Source: an uncultured Rhodospirillales bacterium (GTDB taxonomy: Bacteria > Pseudomonadota > Alphaproteobacteria > Kiloniellales > Kiloniellaceae). Taken from it: a DNA stretch of 64,000 bases. Position 1 is the stretch's first letter; each line of letters opens with the position of its first letter. The notes under the pieces are model-generated. The model did not search any database and was not told where the DNA came from. It saw only the letters and a list, made by a program, of their open reading frames with translations. The position numbers and the translations under genes are program-made. Positions 53,813-63,862 of this stretch are shown here, piece after piece. Where the stretch lies: positions 1-64,000 of the forward strand of contig CAJXUS010000013.1 of the NCBI GenBank assembly GCA_913060675.1. The letters run 5' to 3'.

Positions 53813-55936
53813 TTATTCAGTGTTAAAGTGATCATAGATGGATTGGGCAACGATACGACTTATACCTTCGACAGCTTCTAGATCCTCAATACCTGACCTC
53901 GCGACAGCATCAGCAGATCCAAATTTGAATAACAGTGCTTTTTTTCGTTTAGCGCCAATGCCGGGAATACCATCTAGGACCGATTTTAGCCGTGCGTTTG
54001 ACCTGCCTTTTCGATGGGTTTCAATTGCATATCGGTGTGCCTCATCTCTAAGTCGTTGGATGAAATAGAGGACAGGGTCTTTGGGATCAACAAGAAAGGA
54101 GGGACGGTTTGGTAAAAAAATGCGTTCGCGTCCTGCGTTTCTGTCTTGCCCCTTGGCAATGGCGACAATGGGGATATCGCTCAAACCAAGTTCTTCAAGC
54201 ACTTCGATACCGACTGTTAATTGACCTTGTCCACCGTCGAGTACCAGAAGATCTGGCCATTGATCGGTCTGTCGGTCAGGATCTTCCTTCAAGCTTCGTG
54301 AAAGGCGACGCGTGAGCACTTCTTGCATCATGGCGTAGTCATCTCCGCCGGTGTAGGTGGCCTCGTGTGAGACTTGTTGGTCTGTCTGTGAGGCAAGGGT
54401 GCCCTCTGAAGGCTGATTGCTCTCTGTGGGCTTATCTCCCCGGATTTTGAATTTCCGATAAGCTTTTTTTGTAAACCCTTCCAGTCCCGCAACAATCATG
54501 CCCCCATAGGCTTCAGAGCCTTGAGTGTGGCTGTTATCGTAAACTTCCACCCGTTCTGGGGTTGTTTCCATCGACAGCATCTCAGCAAGGCCTTCCAGGA
54601 GCCTGCGTTGGCTCGCGCTTTCTGCCATTCTACGTGCGAGGGCTTCTCTGGCGTTAACGGTGGCATTCTCGACGAGTTTTCTTTTGGCACCTCTTTGGGG
54701 GTGGTTCACTTCTACACGATACCCGGCCTTACTGGTCAGAGCTTCAGATAAGAGCAACAGCTCTGGTAGTGTATGGCTAACCATCACGAGTTTGGGAACT
54801 GGTTTGTTGGTATAAAACTGAGCGATGAAGGATGTCAGAACGGTTTCAGCATCGATGGTTCGATCGTGGCTGGGAAAATAGGAGCGATTTCCATAGTTTC
54901 GACCCGCCCGGAAAAAGAACACCTGGATGCAGGATTGTCCTGCTTTTTCAAAGAGGGCAAAAACATCTGCATCATCAACTTCAGCAACATTGATTTCTTG
55001 TTTTGACTGAATAATGGTAAGAGCGCGGATACGATCGCGATACACAGCTGCTTGTTCATAGTCCTGATGGGCCGCAGCCTCTTGCATCTTAAGAGCCATT
55101 TTCTTTTGAAACTCCATCGATGAACCACTCAGATAACTTTCAGCCTCTTTTACATGAGAAGCATAGTTGTTGAGTGAAACACGTCCCACGCAAGGCGCTG
55201 AACAACGTTTGATTTGATACATCAAGCAGGGGCGGGTTCTGTTGGTGTAAACCCCATCACTACAAGATCTCAAAAGAAAGGCTTTTTCGAGAGCGGTAAT
55301 GGTTTGATTTACAGACTTTGCATCAGCAAAGGGGCCAAAATAACGACCGTCTCTTTTTTGTACGCCTCTGTGCTTGGTTATCTGAGGAGCTTCGTGATCA
55401 GCAGTTATCAGAATATAGGGAAAGGACTTATCATCACGTAGCAGTACGTTATAACGAGGTCCCAGTCGCTTGATAAGGTTACTTTCAAGGAGAAGAGCTT
55501 CGGCTTCGGTATTAGTTTGGACGATTTCCATCGACCGTGTCTCGGATACCATCCGCTTAAGGCGATAGGGCAGTTGATCAACGCGTGTATAAGAGACCAC
55601 GCGTTTTTTTAAGTTTTTTGCCTTTCCAACATAAAGAGCGTTTCCATCTTTATTAAGCATCCGATAAACGCCAGGGGAACCAGGAAGCGTTTTGACAACA
55701 TTCTGAATGACGAGAGTGCCGAGCTCTATATTGCTGATTGTGGCAGGATCATTTTCTGGGGCCGAATTGGAGGAATCCCATTTGATCGTTGCTTCAGATA
55801 ATCCCGATAGACCTTTGTCAATGTGACCTTCTGTTGAGGCGTTCGTATTATCGATTTCATGAATAGCCATGGCAGAGCGTTTTCCCCCTTGAGAAGGGTC
55901 TTTTTTACGCGGCCTTTGAATTGGTGCTTTGGTCAT
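53813..55936 (-). CDS. uvrC: Excinuclease ABC subunit C
   Basis: Makes the dual incisions in nucleotide excision repair. 707 residues, longer than the usual 600-ish because of an N-terminal extension of about 75 polar residues. Seen: GIY-YIG domain GVYRMLNKDGNALYVGKAKNLKKR from about residue 88, Cys region CLMYQIKRCSAPCVG, UVR motif KMALKMQEAAAHQDYEQAAVYRDRI, the C-terminal endonuclease with YDNSHTQGSEAYGGMIV and DGGQGQL, and a final HhH segment SVLDGIPGIGAKRKKALL. Start ATG 55936 is poorly supported by a ribosome site; ATG 55870 is possible. Confidence 0.93.
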   Translation of the reverse strand: MTKAPIQRPRKKDPSQGGKRSAMAIHEIDNTNASTEGHIDKGLSGLSEATIKWDSSNSAPENDPATISNIELGTLVIQNVVKTLPGSPGVYRMLNKDGNALYVGKAKNLKKRVVSYTRVDQLPYRLKRMVSETRSMEIVQTNTEAEALLLESNLIKRLGPRYNVLLRDDKSFPYILITADHEAPQITKHRGVQKRDGRYFGPFADAKSVNQTITALEKAFLLRSCSDGVYTNRTRPCLMYQIKRCSAPCVGRVSLNNYASHVKEAESYLSGSSMEFQKKMALKMQEAAAHQDYEQAAVYRDRIRALTIIQSKQEINVAEVDDADVFALFEKAGQSCIQVFFFRAGRNYGNRSYFPSHDRTIDAETVLTSFIAQFYTNKPVPKLVMVSHTLPELLLLSEALTSKAGYRVEVNHPQRGAKRKLVENATVNAREALARRMAESASQRRLLEGLAEMLSMETTPERVEVYDNSHTQGSEAYGGMIVAGLEGFTKKAYRKFKIRGDKPTESNQPSEGTLASQTDQQVSHEATYTGGDDYAMMQEVLTRRLSRSLKEDPDRQTDQWPDLLVLDGGQGQLTVGIEVLEELGLSDIPIVAIAKGQDRNAGRERIFLPNRPSFLVDPKDPVLYFIQRLRDEAHRYAIETHRKGRSNARLKSVLDGIPGIGAKRKKALLFKFGSADAVARSGIEDLEAVEGISRIVAQSIYDHFNTE

Positions 55937-56515
55937 GGCTCGAAAATAAATACGTCTTAGGGCAGACGTGTTCCTCTGTTAGTAGGCGGAAATATGACAG
56001 CAGTAGCCACAAATCCAAAATGAAATACTTTTATAGCTATTAAATGGACATTCCTAAGGAACAGGTCAAGAACACTTTGTTAACACAAAAAGGTGACTCT
56101 GGAGAACTCCAAGGATTCGTGTGAAGAGTGGTTGTACCAGTGTAAAAGGTCCATAAATTGTATCCACCATTCCTGTGGATAACTTTGTGGCTATCTTGTG
56201 TGCCTTTGCTTACACCCCTTGAAAACACTAGGGTTACAATAAGCTGCTTAAAAAATAGGCATAAATTTTAAGGCATTGAATTTATTGTGTTATTCAAAGT
56301 CAACGCTCCAATATCGAAAAAAAATTGTTTTTTTTGGACTTGACCATTACAGAAAGATTTCTCCTGTGCACAAGTGAAAGGGATTTGACGGCAATCTCTT
56401 TGATTTGTCTAGATTCTCGCCTTGGAAATGATCAAGTTACTTGCGAATCTAACTAGGTAGCTGCAAAGAAATTGTACAACTGAAAACGGTTAATAAATTA
56501 GCTTGAGGCTCTGGA
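55937..56515. other. AT-rich spacer with an inverted pair of DnaA-box-like sites
   Basis: About 580 bp upstream of uvrC without a convincing gene. TGTGGATAA at 56174-56182 is a perfect DnaA-box core; GTATCCACC at 56160-56168 is a degenerate copy in the opposite orientation, giving 7-bp inverted arms TATCCAC / GTGGATA. A run of eight A and eight T (56317-56335) and other AT-rich blocks follow. The uvrC promoter must also lie here. No direct evidence of replication-origin function. Confidence 0.45.
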
Positions 56516-56557
56516 ATCAAAAAGAGGCAGAAATAATAATTCCTGCCTCTTTTTGAT
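56516..56557 (-). terminator. Strong terminator of folB
   Basis: Perfect 15-bp arms (56516-56530 and 56543-56557) with a 12-nt AT-rich loop; on the minus strand the stem ends in a U-run, 17 bp after the folB stop. Confidence 0.93.
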
Positions 56558-56574
56558 GGATTATGAATAGTGTT

Positions 56575-56967
56575 TTATGAGCGTGTTCTTGTGATTTCAA
56601 TTCCGACACCAGCAACATCAGGATAACGATCCAATTTCTCTATGCGCATGTGTACGACTTTAATGCGATCATCAAAGAAGCAGGTTTCAGATATATCATT
56701 TGCGAGGGTTTCTAAAAGTTTGACTTTTGTCTCGACACAAACATTACGGACTTTTTTTACGAGCACGCCGTAATTGATGGTTTCGTCAATTTCATCATTA
56801 AGAACAGAAATGGGGTTCAGAGTCAGTTCCAGGTTCAATTTTAATCGTTGTGGGCGGATACGCTCTTCATCTGTCAGGCCGATGTGGCAGCTAAGAGAAA
56901 GATCCCGTACGACCAATTTTTGTTTCGTGAGTAGGCTGTCAGTAGTCGTTTTGCTTTCGGATGCCAT
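56575..56967 (-). CDS. folB: Dihydroneopterin aldolase family protein
   Basis: Folate pathway: dihydroneopterin to 6-hydroxymethyl-dihydropterin. 130 residues from ATG 56967 (AGAAGGA with 9-nt spacing); an ATG 9 bp upstream overlaps that site. Seen: CHIGLTDEERIRPQRLKLNLEL, ETINYGVLVKKV, LLETLANDI and a late lysine in RIEKLDRYP. Monocistronic with its own terminator. Confidence 0.9.
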   Translation of the reverse strand: MASESKTTTDSLLTKQKLVVRDLSLSCHIGLTDEERIRPQRLKLNLELTLNPISVLNDEIDETINYGVLVKKVRNVCVETKVKLLETLANDISETCFFDDRIKVVHMRIEKLDRYPDVAGVGIEITRTRS

Positions 56968-57163
56968 CTTCGACATTCCTTCTCTTTTAAATAGGGAGAA
57001 ATTACCCGTAATGAAACGGTGTTAATTGGGCGCCAATTTACGCTCTGTAGTATCAGAGGTCAAAAGGCAATTATATTGAGTTGGATTACGACAATTTTTT
57101 TGAGTGTAAACGCGAGGGTTAGGACCTCTTAAATCAACACTTCTGAATTAAGAAGTTCTCATC

Positions 57164-58135
57164 CTAGGCTACGAAGAGCTTATCTTTGAATTGATAAAGA
57201 ATGTAAGCTGCGTAAAGGGCAATAAAGAAAACACCTTTTAGGCGACATATTTTTCCAGAATGACACATGGCTGGAATTACCAGAAGACTGACGCCTGCCA
57301 TCACCCACATATCAAATTGTAAGATAGCCGGGGATACGGCAAAGGGGGATACAATCGCAAGAATGCCCAGGATCAGAAGCAGGTTAAAAATATTTGATCC
57401 GAGGGCATTTCCAAGAGCAACCTCTGTATGGCCCCGTAGGCCCGCGACAACCGCTGTTGCAAGTTCGGGGAGTGAAGTTCCCAGGGCAACCAGTGTCACC
57501 CCGATAACGGTTTCAGATACACCTGCTGCGCGCGCAATGGTCTCTGCGCCATCAACAAGTAGTTCAGAGCCGATAATAAGTCCGCCAATTCCTAGGAAAA
57601 GTAAAAATAGGGCTAAAGGAATTGATCCGGGTGCTGCTTCCAACTCTTCAGCTAATTCAGGATCAGCTTCTTCTTTTGGGTTACATTTTTTCTCGCGATA
57701 ATAACTGCGCCAAATATAAAATGTCAGCAATGCCAGCATGAATATGCCATGCCAGATCGTGAAAATACCTATGAGAGCAAAGATGATAAAGATTGCCGTG
57801 GCAATAAGCATTGCAATTGCATCACGCATTACATCACAGGGCTTTGTTGCCAAGGGCGAGATCAGCGCACCAACCCCGAGTATCAATAAGATATTGGCAA
57901 TGTTTGAGCCAACGACATTCCCGACACCAATATCGGTAGCACCTTCTAATCCTGCTGTGAGAGTCACCATCAACTCTGGCATGGATGTCGCGCAAGCAAC
58001 GATAGTCAAGCCGATCAGCATAGGAGAGATGTCGAGCTTACGAGCTATTCCTAGTGCACCACGGAGGAGAATCTCACCGCCCACTGCCAAGAGGACGAGG
58101 CCACCGCCTGCTGCTAGAAATGCTGTTGCTGTCAT
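57164..58135 (-). CDS. Calcium/sodium antiporter (CaCA, YrbG-like)
   Basis: Inner-membrane cation/Ca2+ exchanger, 323 residues. Seen: about ten hydrophobic helices and the two inverted alpha-repeats, GLTIVACATSMPELMVTL with GNVVGSNIANILLILG, and GVTLVALGTSLPELATAV with GNALGSNIFNLLLILG. An acidic loop (KEEADPELAEELEAAPG) joins the halves. ATG 58135 starts at helix 1 as in relatives; an upstream ATG at 58177 would add 14 residues. Confidence 0.93.
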   Translation of the reverse strand: MTATAFLAAGGGLVLLAVGGEILLRGALGIARKLDISPMLIGLTIVACATSMPELMVTLTAGLEGATDIGVGNVVGSNIANILLILGVGALISPLATKPCDVMRDAIAMLIATAIFIIFALIGIFTIWHGIFMLALLTFYIWRSYYREKKCNPKEEADPELAEELEAAPGSIPLALFLLFLGIGGLIIGSELLVDGAETIARAAGVSETVIGVTLVALGTSLPELATAVVAGLRGHTEVALGNALGSNIFNLLLILGILAIVSPFAVSPAILQFDMWVMAGVSLLVIPAMCHSGKICRLKGVFFIALYAAYILYQFKDKLFVA

Positions 58136-58266
58136 GTGTTCTGAGCTCTTTAGTTGTGCACACTTGATGCCTCCCATTTACTCAAATGCGAGAATCACAG
58201 GCCTTTAGATGCCCCTATGGGGAGGAGTTTTCAATAGGAGATGTTCAAATATGTCAAAATTTGGAC

Positions 58267-58674
58267 TTATTTATCTGATTCAAGCTCTTCTTCCAAATTG
58301 AGAGAGGCAGAGTTGATGCAATAACGAAGGCCCGTTGGCTCTGGGCCATCCGGGAACACATGGCCAAGATGAGCATCACACTTTGCACAAAGAACCTCTA
58401 CACGATGCATGCCGTGTGTGTGATCTTCTTTAGCACTGACATATCCATCCCCAATAGGTTCATAGAAGGAAGGCCAGCCACTGCCGGAATCATACTTTGT
58501 CCGAGAATGAAATAAGGGGTCATCGCAACAGATACATTTATAGGTGCCAGGAGTCTTGCAGTCGTAATATTTGTTGGCAAAGGCACGTTCAGTTCCACCT
58601 TCTCGCGCGATCCTATAGGTTTCAGAATCTAATTTTTCTTCCCAGTTTGTATTGTCGCTCGTCTTGTTGGTCAT
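58267..58674 (-). CDS. msrB: Peptide-methionine (R)-S-oxide reductase
   Basis: Repairs oxidised methionine (R form). 135 residues. Seen: zinc cysteines in CICCD and [48 protein letters not shown] with the catalytic Cys in RYCIN. ATG at 58674. Monocistronic. Confidence 0.96.
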   Translation of the reverse strand: MTNKTSDNTNWEEKLDSETYRIAREGGTERAFANKYYDCKTPGTYKCICCDDPLFHSRTKYDSGSGWPSFYEPIGDGYVSAKEDHTHGMHRVEVLCAKCDAHLGHVFPDGPEPTGLRYCINSASLNLEEELESDK

Positions 58675-58781
58675 AGAACTCTTCTTTTCAGCTTAATATC
58701 TGTATTCTGTAATTTGTGCAGCTAGAAAGAAATTTCAATTCCCTAAACTGAAACTCAAGAAAAGGTGTTCAAGAAAAGGCC

Positions 58782-60338
58782 TTAATGCAAAACGTTCGAA
58801 TCAATAGCATCGAGCACTCTTGATTTCGGGATAATAACGGAAACTGTTGTCCCTTTATTTATCTCACTCTCGATTTTTAATTCACCATCGTGTGCAGCAA
58901 CAAGTCGTGAGGCAATATACAACCCCAGTCCAACCCCTTTTCCTGATGCCCAAGAGGAGCTTGCCGCCTGCGTGAAAGCCTTACAGACATCTTTAAGGCG
59001 ATTAGCAGGTATGCCGATGCCTGTATCTTTGATCGAAAAAACAATGTTATTGGCAGGGTCATAATTCACGGATAATGAAATCGTGCCCCCCTCGGGAGTA
59101 TACTTAATTGCATTGCTGATGAGGTTGGTGAGAATTTGACGAAAGCGACGTGCGTCTCCTTTCATTGATACACCGGTCACATTATTTTGAACGGTAAAGC
59201 ATTGATCCTTTTTCATGGCCTCTAGTTCAAAAGTTGCACGGCAATAGTCAACAATGTTGTCGTGTTGAAAGTACCCTTCAAATAAATTTAACTCGCCGCT
59301 ATCTATTGTTGAGGCGTCAAGGAGTTCATTTATAAGTTCCAACAAATGTTGCGCACTGCAGTGGATGTCTTTTAGGGCAGAAAGTTGCTTATCATTTACG
59401 GGACCATAAATTTGATGCTCGAGCATATCCGAAAACCCGATAATCGCGTTTAAGGGGGTTCTCAGTTCGTGGCTCATGGTCGCCAGAAAATTACCTTTGG
59501 ATTTATTCGCATTTTCCGCTTCGTGTCGAGCGAGGGTGAGTTTGTGGGTGCGCTCACTTACACGTTGTTCTAGATCTAAATTAAGCCGTCGCAATTCTTC
59601 TTGTGCTCTGACTCTTTCTGTAATGTCTTCTTCTGTCGCAACGATGACCTTTGCTCCTGAAACAGGATCCAAGCCAAACTCTGCGGTTAACGTGTGCCAG
59701 CGATCGCCAAAGGCTGTTTGAATTTTTATATCCCGGCGAAAACGTTTTTCGGTATCTTGGCGGTTGATAATACTCTTTATGATATTTGGATCGTTATAGC
59801 GGTCTTCGAGAGTGGTGGTTGGTTTGTTCTCGATATCATAGACAGAGGCAGCAGAAGGATTTTGCGCGAGTAATCTTCCGTCACTTGCAAAGGTACTAAT
59901 CATAAGCGGTGTATGTCTTACTGCCTCTAGAATACGTTTGGCTCGATGGTCGAGCTCTTCCCTTATTTGAGGGCTGGCCTCAATCAGTACCGCTCTTTTC
60001 CCGTTTTCTATGAATATGGGGGTGAAGGTGACGATGACCATTTTGGGGTGGCCATTGGGATATAGTGTCCAATTCTCTTCAACACGCTCACCTTGGGAGG
60101 TATTGGAGAAAATTTCGGCTAATCGACGTCGAACAGATGTTGAATCGCTTGAAAAATCTCGTGCAATAAGAACGGTAAGTGAATCTGCTTCCCAAAATTC
60201 GAGCGCAGATTCATTGCCCCACCAAATTTTATGGTCGTCGATATCGAAGACCCAAATGGCCGTGCTAAGTCTGTTAAAGGCAGACAAGTCTTGCCAAAAA
60301 TGAAATTTTGGCAACTGTTCTTTGACAGTGAACGTCAT
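58782..60338 (-). CDS. PAS-domain sensor histidine kinase (cytosolic)
   Basis: 518 residues with no transmembrane helix. Seen: a PAS-like domain (about 15-125, IWVFDIDDHKIWWGNESALEFWEAD), a second PAS (about 140-245), a coiled linker, H-box ATMSHELRTPLNAIIGFSDML, N-box NLISNAIKYTPEGG, SIKDTGIGIP and GVGLGLYIA. No receiver or partner regulator adjoins it; orphan kinase with unknown signal and partner. Confidence 0.9.
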   Translation of the reverse strand: MTFTVKEQLPKFHFWQDLSAFNRLSTAIWVFDIDDHKIWWGNESALEFWEADSLTVLIARDFSSDSTSVRRRLAEIFSNTSQGERVEENWTLYPNGHPKMVIVTFTPIFIENGKRAVLIEASPQIREELDHRAKRILEAVRHTPLMISTFASDGRLLAQNPSAASVYDIENKPTTTLEDRYNDPNIIKSIINRQDTEKRFRRDIKIQTAFGDRWHTLTAEFGLDPVSGAKVIVATEEDITERVRAQEELRRLNLDLEQRVSERTHKLTLARHEAENANKSKGNFLATMSHELRTPLNAIIGFSDMLEHQIYGPVNDKQLSALKDIHCSAQHLLELINELLDASTIDSGELNLFEGYFQHDNIVDYCRATFELEAMKKDQCFTVQNNVTGVSMKGDARRFRQILTNLISNAIKYTPEGGTISLSVNYDPANNIVFSIKDTGIGIPANRLKDVCKAFTQAASSSWASGKGVGLGLYIASRLVAAHDGELKIESEINKGTTVSVIIPKSRVLDAIDSNVLH

Positions 60339-60435
60339 CTATTTATCCAAAGATCAAGCTGAGAATATCATCGTGTGCTGAAAAAAGGAAGTGCAACAGT
60401 TAGCTTTAGCTTTACTGATTTACTTACCAAGTACA

Positions 60436-62568
60436 CTATTTTCCTTTTCGTCCTCTTTGGTATTTCTTGCTCTTAGATTTCGCTTCGGCCATGGCCATAC
60501 GATCGGATAAGTTTGAGTGTGAAGGGTTTGCGATGCCAAGTTCGTTCTCTTGAAGTTTCTTGATTTCATCTCGCATCCTTGCGGCTTCCTCAAATTCAAG
60601 GTCTGCAGCTGCTTCGTGCATACGCTTGGTTAAGTCGTCAATATATGACTTCAAGTTATGGCCGACCATATGGGGGGCACTTGTATCGTCGAGGTCAACC
60701 GTGACGTGATCGCTTTCGTATACAGATCCCAAAATGTCACCGATTTTTTTACGAATAGATTCAGGCGTAATGTTATGTGCCAGATTGTAGGCCTGTTGTT
60801 TCTCTCGGCGGCGATTGGTTTCGTCTAAGGCTTTAGTGAGCGACTTGGTCATTTTGTCGGCGTAGAGAATTACTTTGCCATCAACGTTACGTGCTGCGCG
60901 TCCGATAGTCTGGACAAGAGCCGTCGTTGAGCGAAGAAAACCTTCCTTATCTGCATCAAGAATACAGACGAGACCACATTCAGGAATGTCCAAACCTTCG
61001 CGGAGGAGGTTGATTCCAACCAGAACATCAAAGACGCCTTTTCGAAGATCTCTAATGATTTCAATACGTTCAAGAGTATCGATATCGGAATGGATGTAGC
61101 GGACTTTTAAGTTTGCTTCGTGGAGATATTCCGTCAGGTCTTCGGCCATACGTTTGGTGAGCGTGGTAACCAGTACACGCATGTTGCGACTGATGACTTC
61201 TTTACATTCCTTGATCAGGTCATCGACCTGAGTTTCTATGGGCCTGATTTCGCATACGGGATCGAGCAAGCCTGTGGGGCGGATGATCTGTTCTGCGAAT
61301 ACACCACCCGTTTCGTTCATCTCCCATGGACCGGGTGTCGCGGACACAAAAACGGTTTGGGGGCGCATGGCTTCCCATTCTTGGAATTTTAGTGGCCGAT
61401 TATCAATACAAGAAGGCAAGCGGAAGCCGAATTCAGACAGGTTAGACTTACGGGCAAAGTCACCGTTGTACATGCCGTTAAGCTGGCCAATTGTAACGTG
61501 GCTTTCGTCGACAAAGAGCAAGGCGTTATCAGGGAGGTATTCAAAAAGTGTTGGTGGTGGTTCACCCGGCGAGCGCCCAGTCAGATAACGGGAGTAGTTT
61601 TCAATACCAGCACAGGAGCCCGTAGCTTCTATCATTTCAAGATCAAAAACAGTCCTTTGTTCCAAGCGCTGGGCTTCGAGGAGTTTGTTTTCTTCATTGA
61701 ATCTTTGAAGCTGAACTTTTAGGTCTGATTTTATTCCCTTAGATGCCTGAATGAGTGTCGGTCGCGGTGTTACATAGTGACTATTGGCGTAGACTCTGAT
61801 GCCTTCGAGGTCGGCTGTTTTTCCTCCTGTAAGAGGATCAAACTCTTGAACCGTTTCGATTTCATCGCCAAACATTGAAACCCGCCATGCACGATCTTCG
61901 TAGTGCGCGGGAAATATTTCAAGTGTGTCGCCACGTACCCTGAAGGTACCGCGCCCAAATGCGATATCGTTGCGGGTGTATTGTAACTCGACCAGGGATT
62001 TCAAGATGTCGCGCATGTCGACTTCCTGTCCCACTTTGAGGCCCAAGGTCATCTGAGCATAGGTTTCTGGTGAGCCTATACCATAGATGCACGATACCGA
62101 AGCCACGATGATGACGTCATCGCGCTCAAACAGAGCACGGGTAGCCGAGTGGCGCATACGGTCAATCTGCTCGTTTATAGAGCTATCTTTTTCAATGTAG
62201 GTATCCGTACGGGCGACATAGGCTTCAGGTTGGTAATAATCGTAGTAGGAAACAAAGTACTCAACCGCGTTATCTGGAAAGAAGTTCTTCATCTCGGTAT
62301 AGAGTTGAGCAGCAAGGGTTTTATTGTGTGCCAAAACCAAAGCAGGACGTTGTAATTTCTGGATGGTTTGGGCCATGGTGAATGTTTTACCTGACCCCGT
62401 TACTCCAAGAAGCACCTGGCTTCGCTCGCCCTCGCTTAATCCTTCACAGAGTTCTTTGATCGCATGAGGCTGGTCTCCGGAAGGTGAATACTCTGATTCA
62501 AGTCGAAACGGTTTCGAATCATCTTTGAAAAAACTGTCTGTGGCGCGTTCAATAAGCAAGGAAGTCAT
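60436..62568 (-). CDS. uvrB: Excinuclease ABC subunit B
   Basis: Damage-verifying helicase of nucleotide excision repair. 710 residues from ATG 62568 (the frame runs on into the neighbouring lyase gene, which argues against a longer form). Seen: [14 protein letters not shown], Walker [13 protein letters not shown], beta-hairpin [77 protein letters not shown] and a C-terminal UVR motif [26 protein letters not shown]. Confidence 0.97.
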   Translation of the reverse strand: MTSLLIERATDSFFKDDSKPFRLESEYSPSGDQPHAIKELCEGLSEGERSQVLLGVTGSGKTFTMAQTIQKLQRPALVLAHNKTLAAQLYTEMKNFFPDNAVEYFVSYYDYYQPEAYVARTDTYIEKDSSINEQIDRMRHSATRALFERDDVIIVASVSCIYGIGSPETYAQMTLGLKVGQEVDMRDILKSLVELQYTRNDIAFGRGTFRVRGDTLEIFPAHYEDRAWRVSMFGDEIETVQEFDPLTGGKTADLEGIRVYANSHYVTPRPTLIQASKGIKSDLKVQLQRFNEENKLLEAQRLEQRTVFDLEMIEATGSCAGIENYSRYLTGRSPGEPPPTLFEYLPDNALLFVDESHVTIGQLNGMYNGDFARKSNLSEFGFRLPSCIDNRPLKFQEWEAMRPQTVFVSATPGPWEMNETGGVFAEQIIRPTGLLDPVCEIRPIETQVDDLIKECKEVISRNMRVLVTTLTKRMAEDLTEYLHEANLKVRYIHSDIDTLERIEIIRDLRKGVFDVLVGINLLREGLDIPECGLVCILDADKEGFLRSTTALVQTIGRAARNVDGKVILYADKMTKSLTKALDETNRRREKQQAYNLAHNITPESIRKKIGDILGSVYESDHVTVDLDDTSAPHMVGHNLKSYIDDLTKRMHEAAADLEFEEAARMRDEIKKLQENELGIANPSHSNLSDRMAMAEAKSKSKKYQRGRKGK

Positions 62569-62608
62569 GCGTGCTCTCGGTATTGACTTGGAAACTGTTA
62601 ATGTAGGG

Positions 62609-63862
62609 TTAGTGGTTCGGATCTTCACCGACCAGCTCTTGGTAAAGGGCCTTATCCATTGCGCCTTCACTATTGATCAGAAGAATACGCGAATCAGGGG
62701 ATAAGCCAAGGGTCCGCCTACTTTCATTATGACTGGCGGTCATAAGCAGCGCAGCTAAACCAGCAACACTGGATTCGCCTGCGACCAAAGCTGGATCTGA
62801 AAAGGGCGATTTTGCAAGTAGTTGCATGGTGGGACCCGTAATGTCATCAGGTATTGTCATGAAAAAATCGGCCCCTTTAGAAAGAATTTTCCATGCAATG
62901 GGAGAAGCCTCACCACAATCTAGCCCAGCCATAATAGTATGTATTTCACCGGTTTCTTTGTCCCCGGAAGCTTTGGTCAAGGCGCCTTCTGCTGCGGAGG
63001 CAAAGAGGCAGGCGGCATTTTCCGGTTCAACTATAATAATGGTAGGTCGCTTCTCATCCATGAGGTCCCAGAGATAACCTGAAATCGCCGCTGCCATACC
63101 GCCAACACCGGCTTGAATAAAAATATGGCTAGGTGGGATCGCTTCTCGAAAGCTTCGGGTGAAATATTCAACGATGGCTTCTGCGGCAATCAGGCTATAG
63201 CCGCGCATGACTTGGGTGGGAATTCCAGTGTAATTTTCCCAGGAGGTATCGGAAATTACCTGATGACCTTCTTTATGAGCATTTTCTGCACACAAGCGAA
63301 CGGTATCATCATAGTTTAGATCGGATTGGATAACATGGGCGCCAAACTCTTCGATTGCTGCGATACGTTCCTGACTACAGCTTGCGGGAACGTAAATAAC
63401 TGCCGAGCAGCCAAAAAGCTGTGCTCCCCAGGCTACAGATCTTCCATGGTTACCATCCGTTGCGGTTGTCACTGTTATTTGTGACGTAAATTCTTGGTAC
63501 TTTCCCGACCTCAGAGTATCTGAACCGATTTCCTTATCGGTTTTTTCTTCAACAACTCTTTGGACATGTCTGAATACGGCATAAGCCCCTCCAAGTGATT
63601 TGAAGCTGCCGAGGTTAAATCTGTTGCTTTCATCCTTGAAGCTGATATCCACGAAATTAAGAGTTTCAGCAAGTTTTGGAAGTGAGATTAATTCGCTGAT
63701 TTTATAGTCGGGCCAGCTTCGAATTTCCTGATGGGCTTCGTGGCAGTTTTCTTTAGAGATGATCGCGCGTAAATCATCGGTATACCTGAGGATTCGGCTC
63801 GCATCTGGATTGGGCAGAAGATTGAATTGAGATTTTTTCCAAAGAGTTAGGGAGCGGTCCAT
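62609..63862 (-). CDS. dpaL: Diaminopropionate ammonia-lyase homologue
   Basis: PLP enzyme (fold II) splitting 2,3-diaminopropionate to pyruvate and ammonia. 417 residues. Seen: [20 protein letters not shown] with the PLP lysine (about 79-98), [41 protein letters not shown] and the glycine loop [10 protein letters not shown]. Ends 40 bp upstream of uvrB on the same strand; the start at 63862 has only a weak ribosome site. Related threonine dehydratases are the main alternative, but the [12 protein letters not shown] and GYS segments favour DpaL. Confidence 0.9.
   Translation of the reverse strand: MDRSLTLWKKSQFNLLPNPDASRILRYTDDLRAIISKENCHEAHQEIRSWPDYKISELISLPKLAETLNFVDISFKDESNRFNLGSFKSLGGAYAVFRHVQRVVEEKTDKEIGSDTLRSGKYQEFTSQITVTTATDGNHGRSVAWGAQLFGCSAVIYVPASCSQERIAAIEEFGAHVIQSDLNYDDTVRLCAENAHKEGHQVISDTSWENYTGIPTQVMRGYSLIAAEAIVEYFTRSFREAIPPSHIFIQAGVGGMAAAISGYLWDLMDEKRPTIIIVEPENAACLFASAAEGALTKASGDKETGEIHTIMAGLDCGEASPIAWKILSKGADFFMTIPDDITGPTMQLLAKSPFSDPALVAGESSVAGLAALLMTASHNESRRTLGLSPDSRILLINSEGAMDKALYQELVGEDPNH

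Noticed and set aside
55937-56574. Chromosome origin of replication
   Set aside because: Only one perfect DnaA box plus one degenerate copy, genes on both sides run in the same direction, and none of the usual alphaproteobacterial origin neighbours (hemE, dnaA, parAB, gidA) is present. Kept only as a DnaA-box observation.
62569-62670. Longer N-terminus for UvrB
   Set aside because: It would overlap the end of the lyase gene and lacks family similarity; UvrB normally starts shortly before the SGDQP motif.
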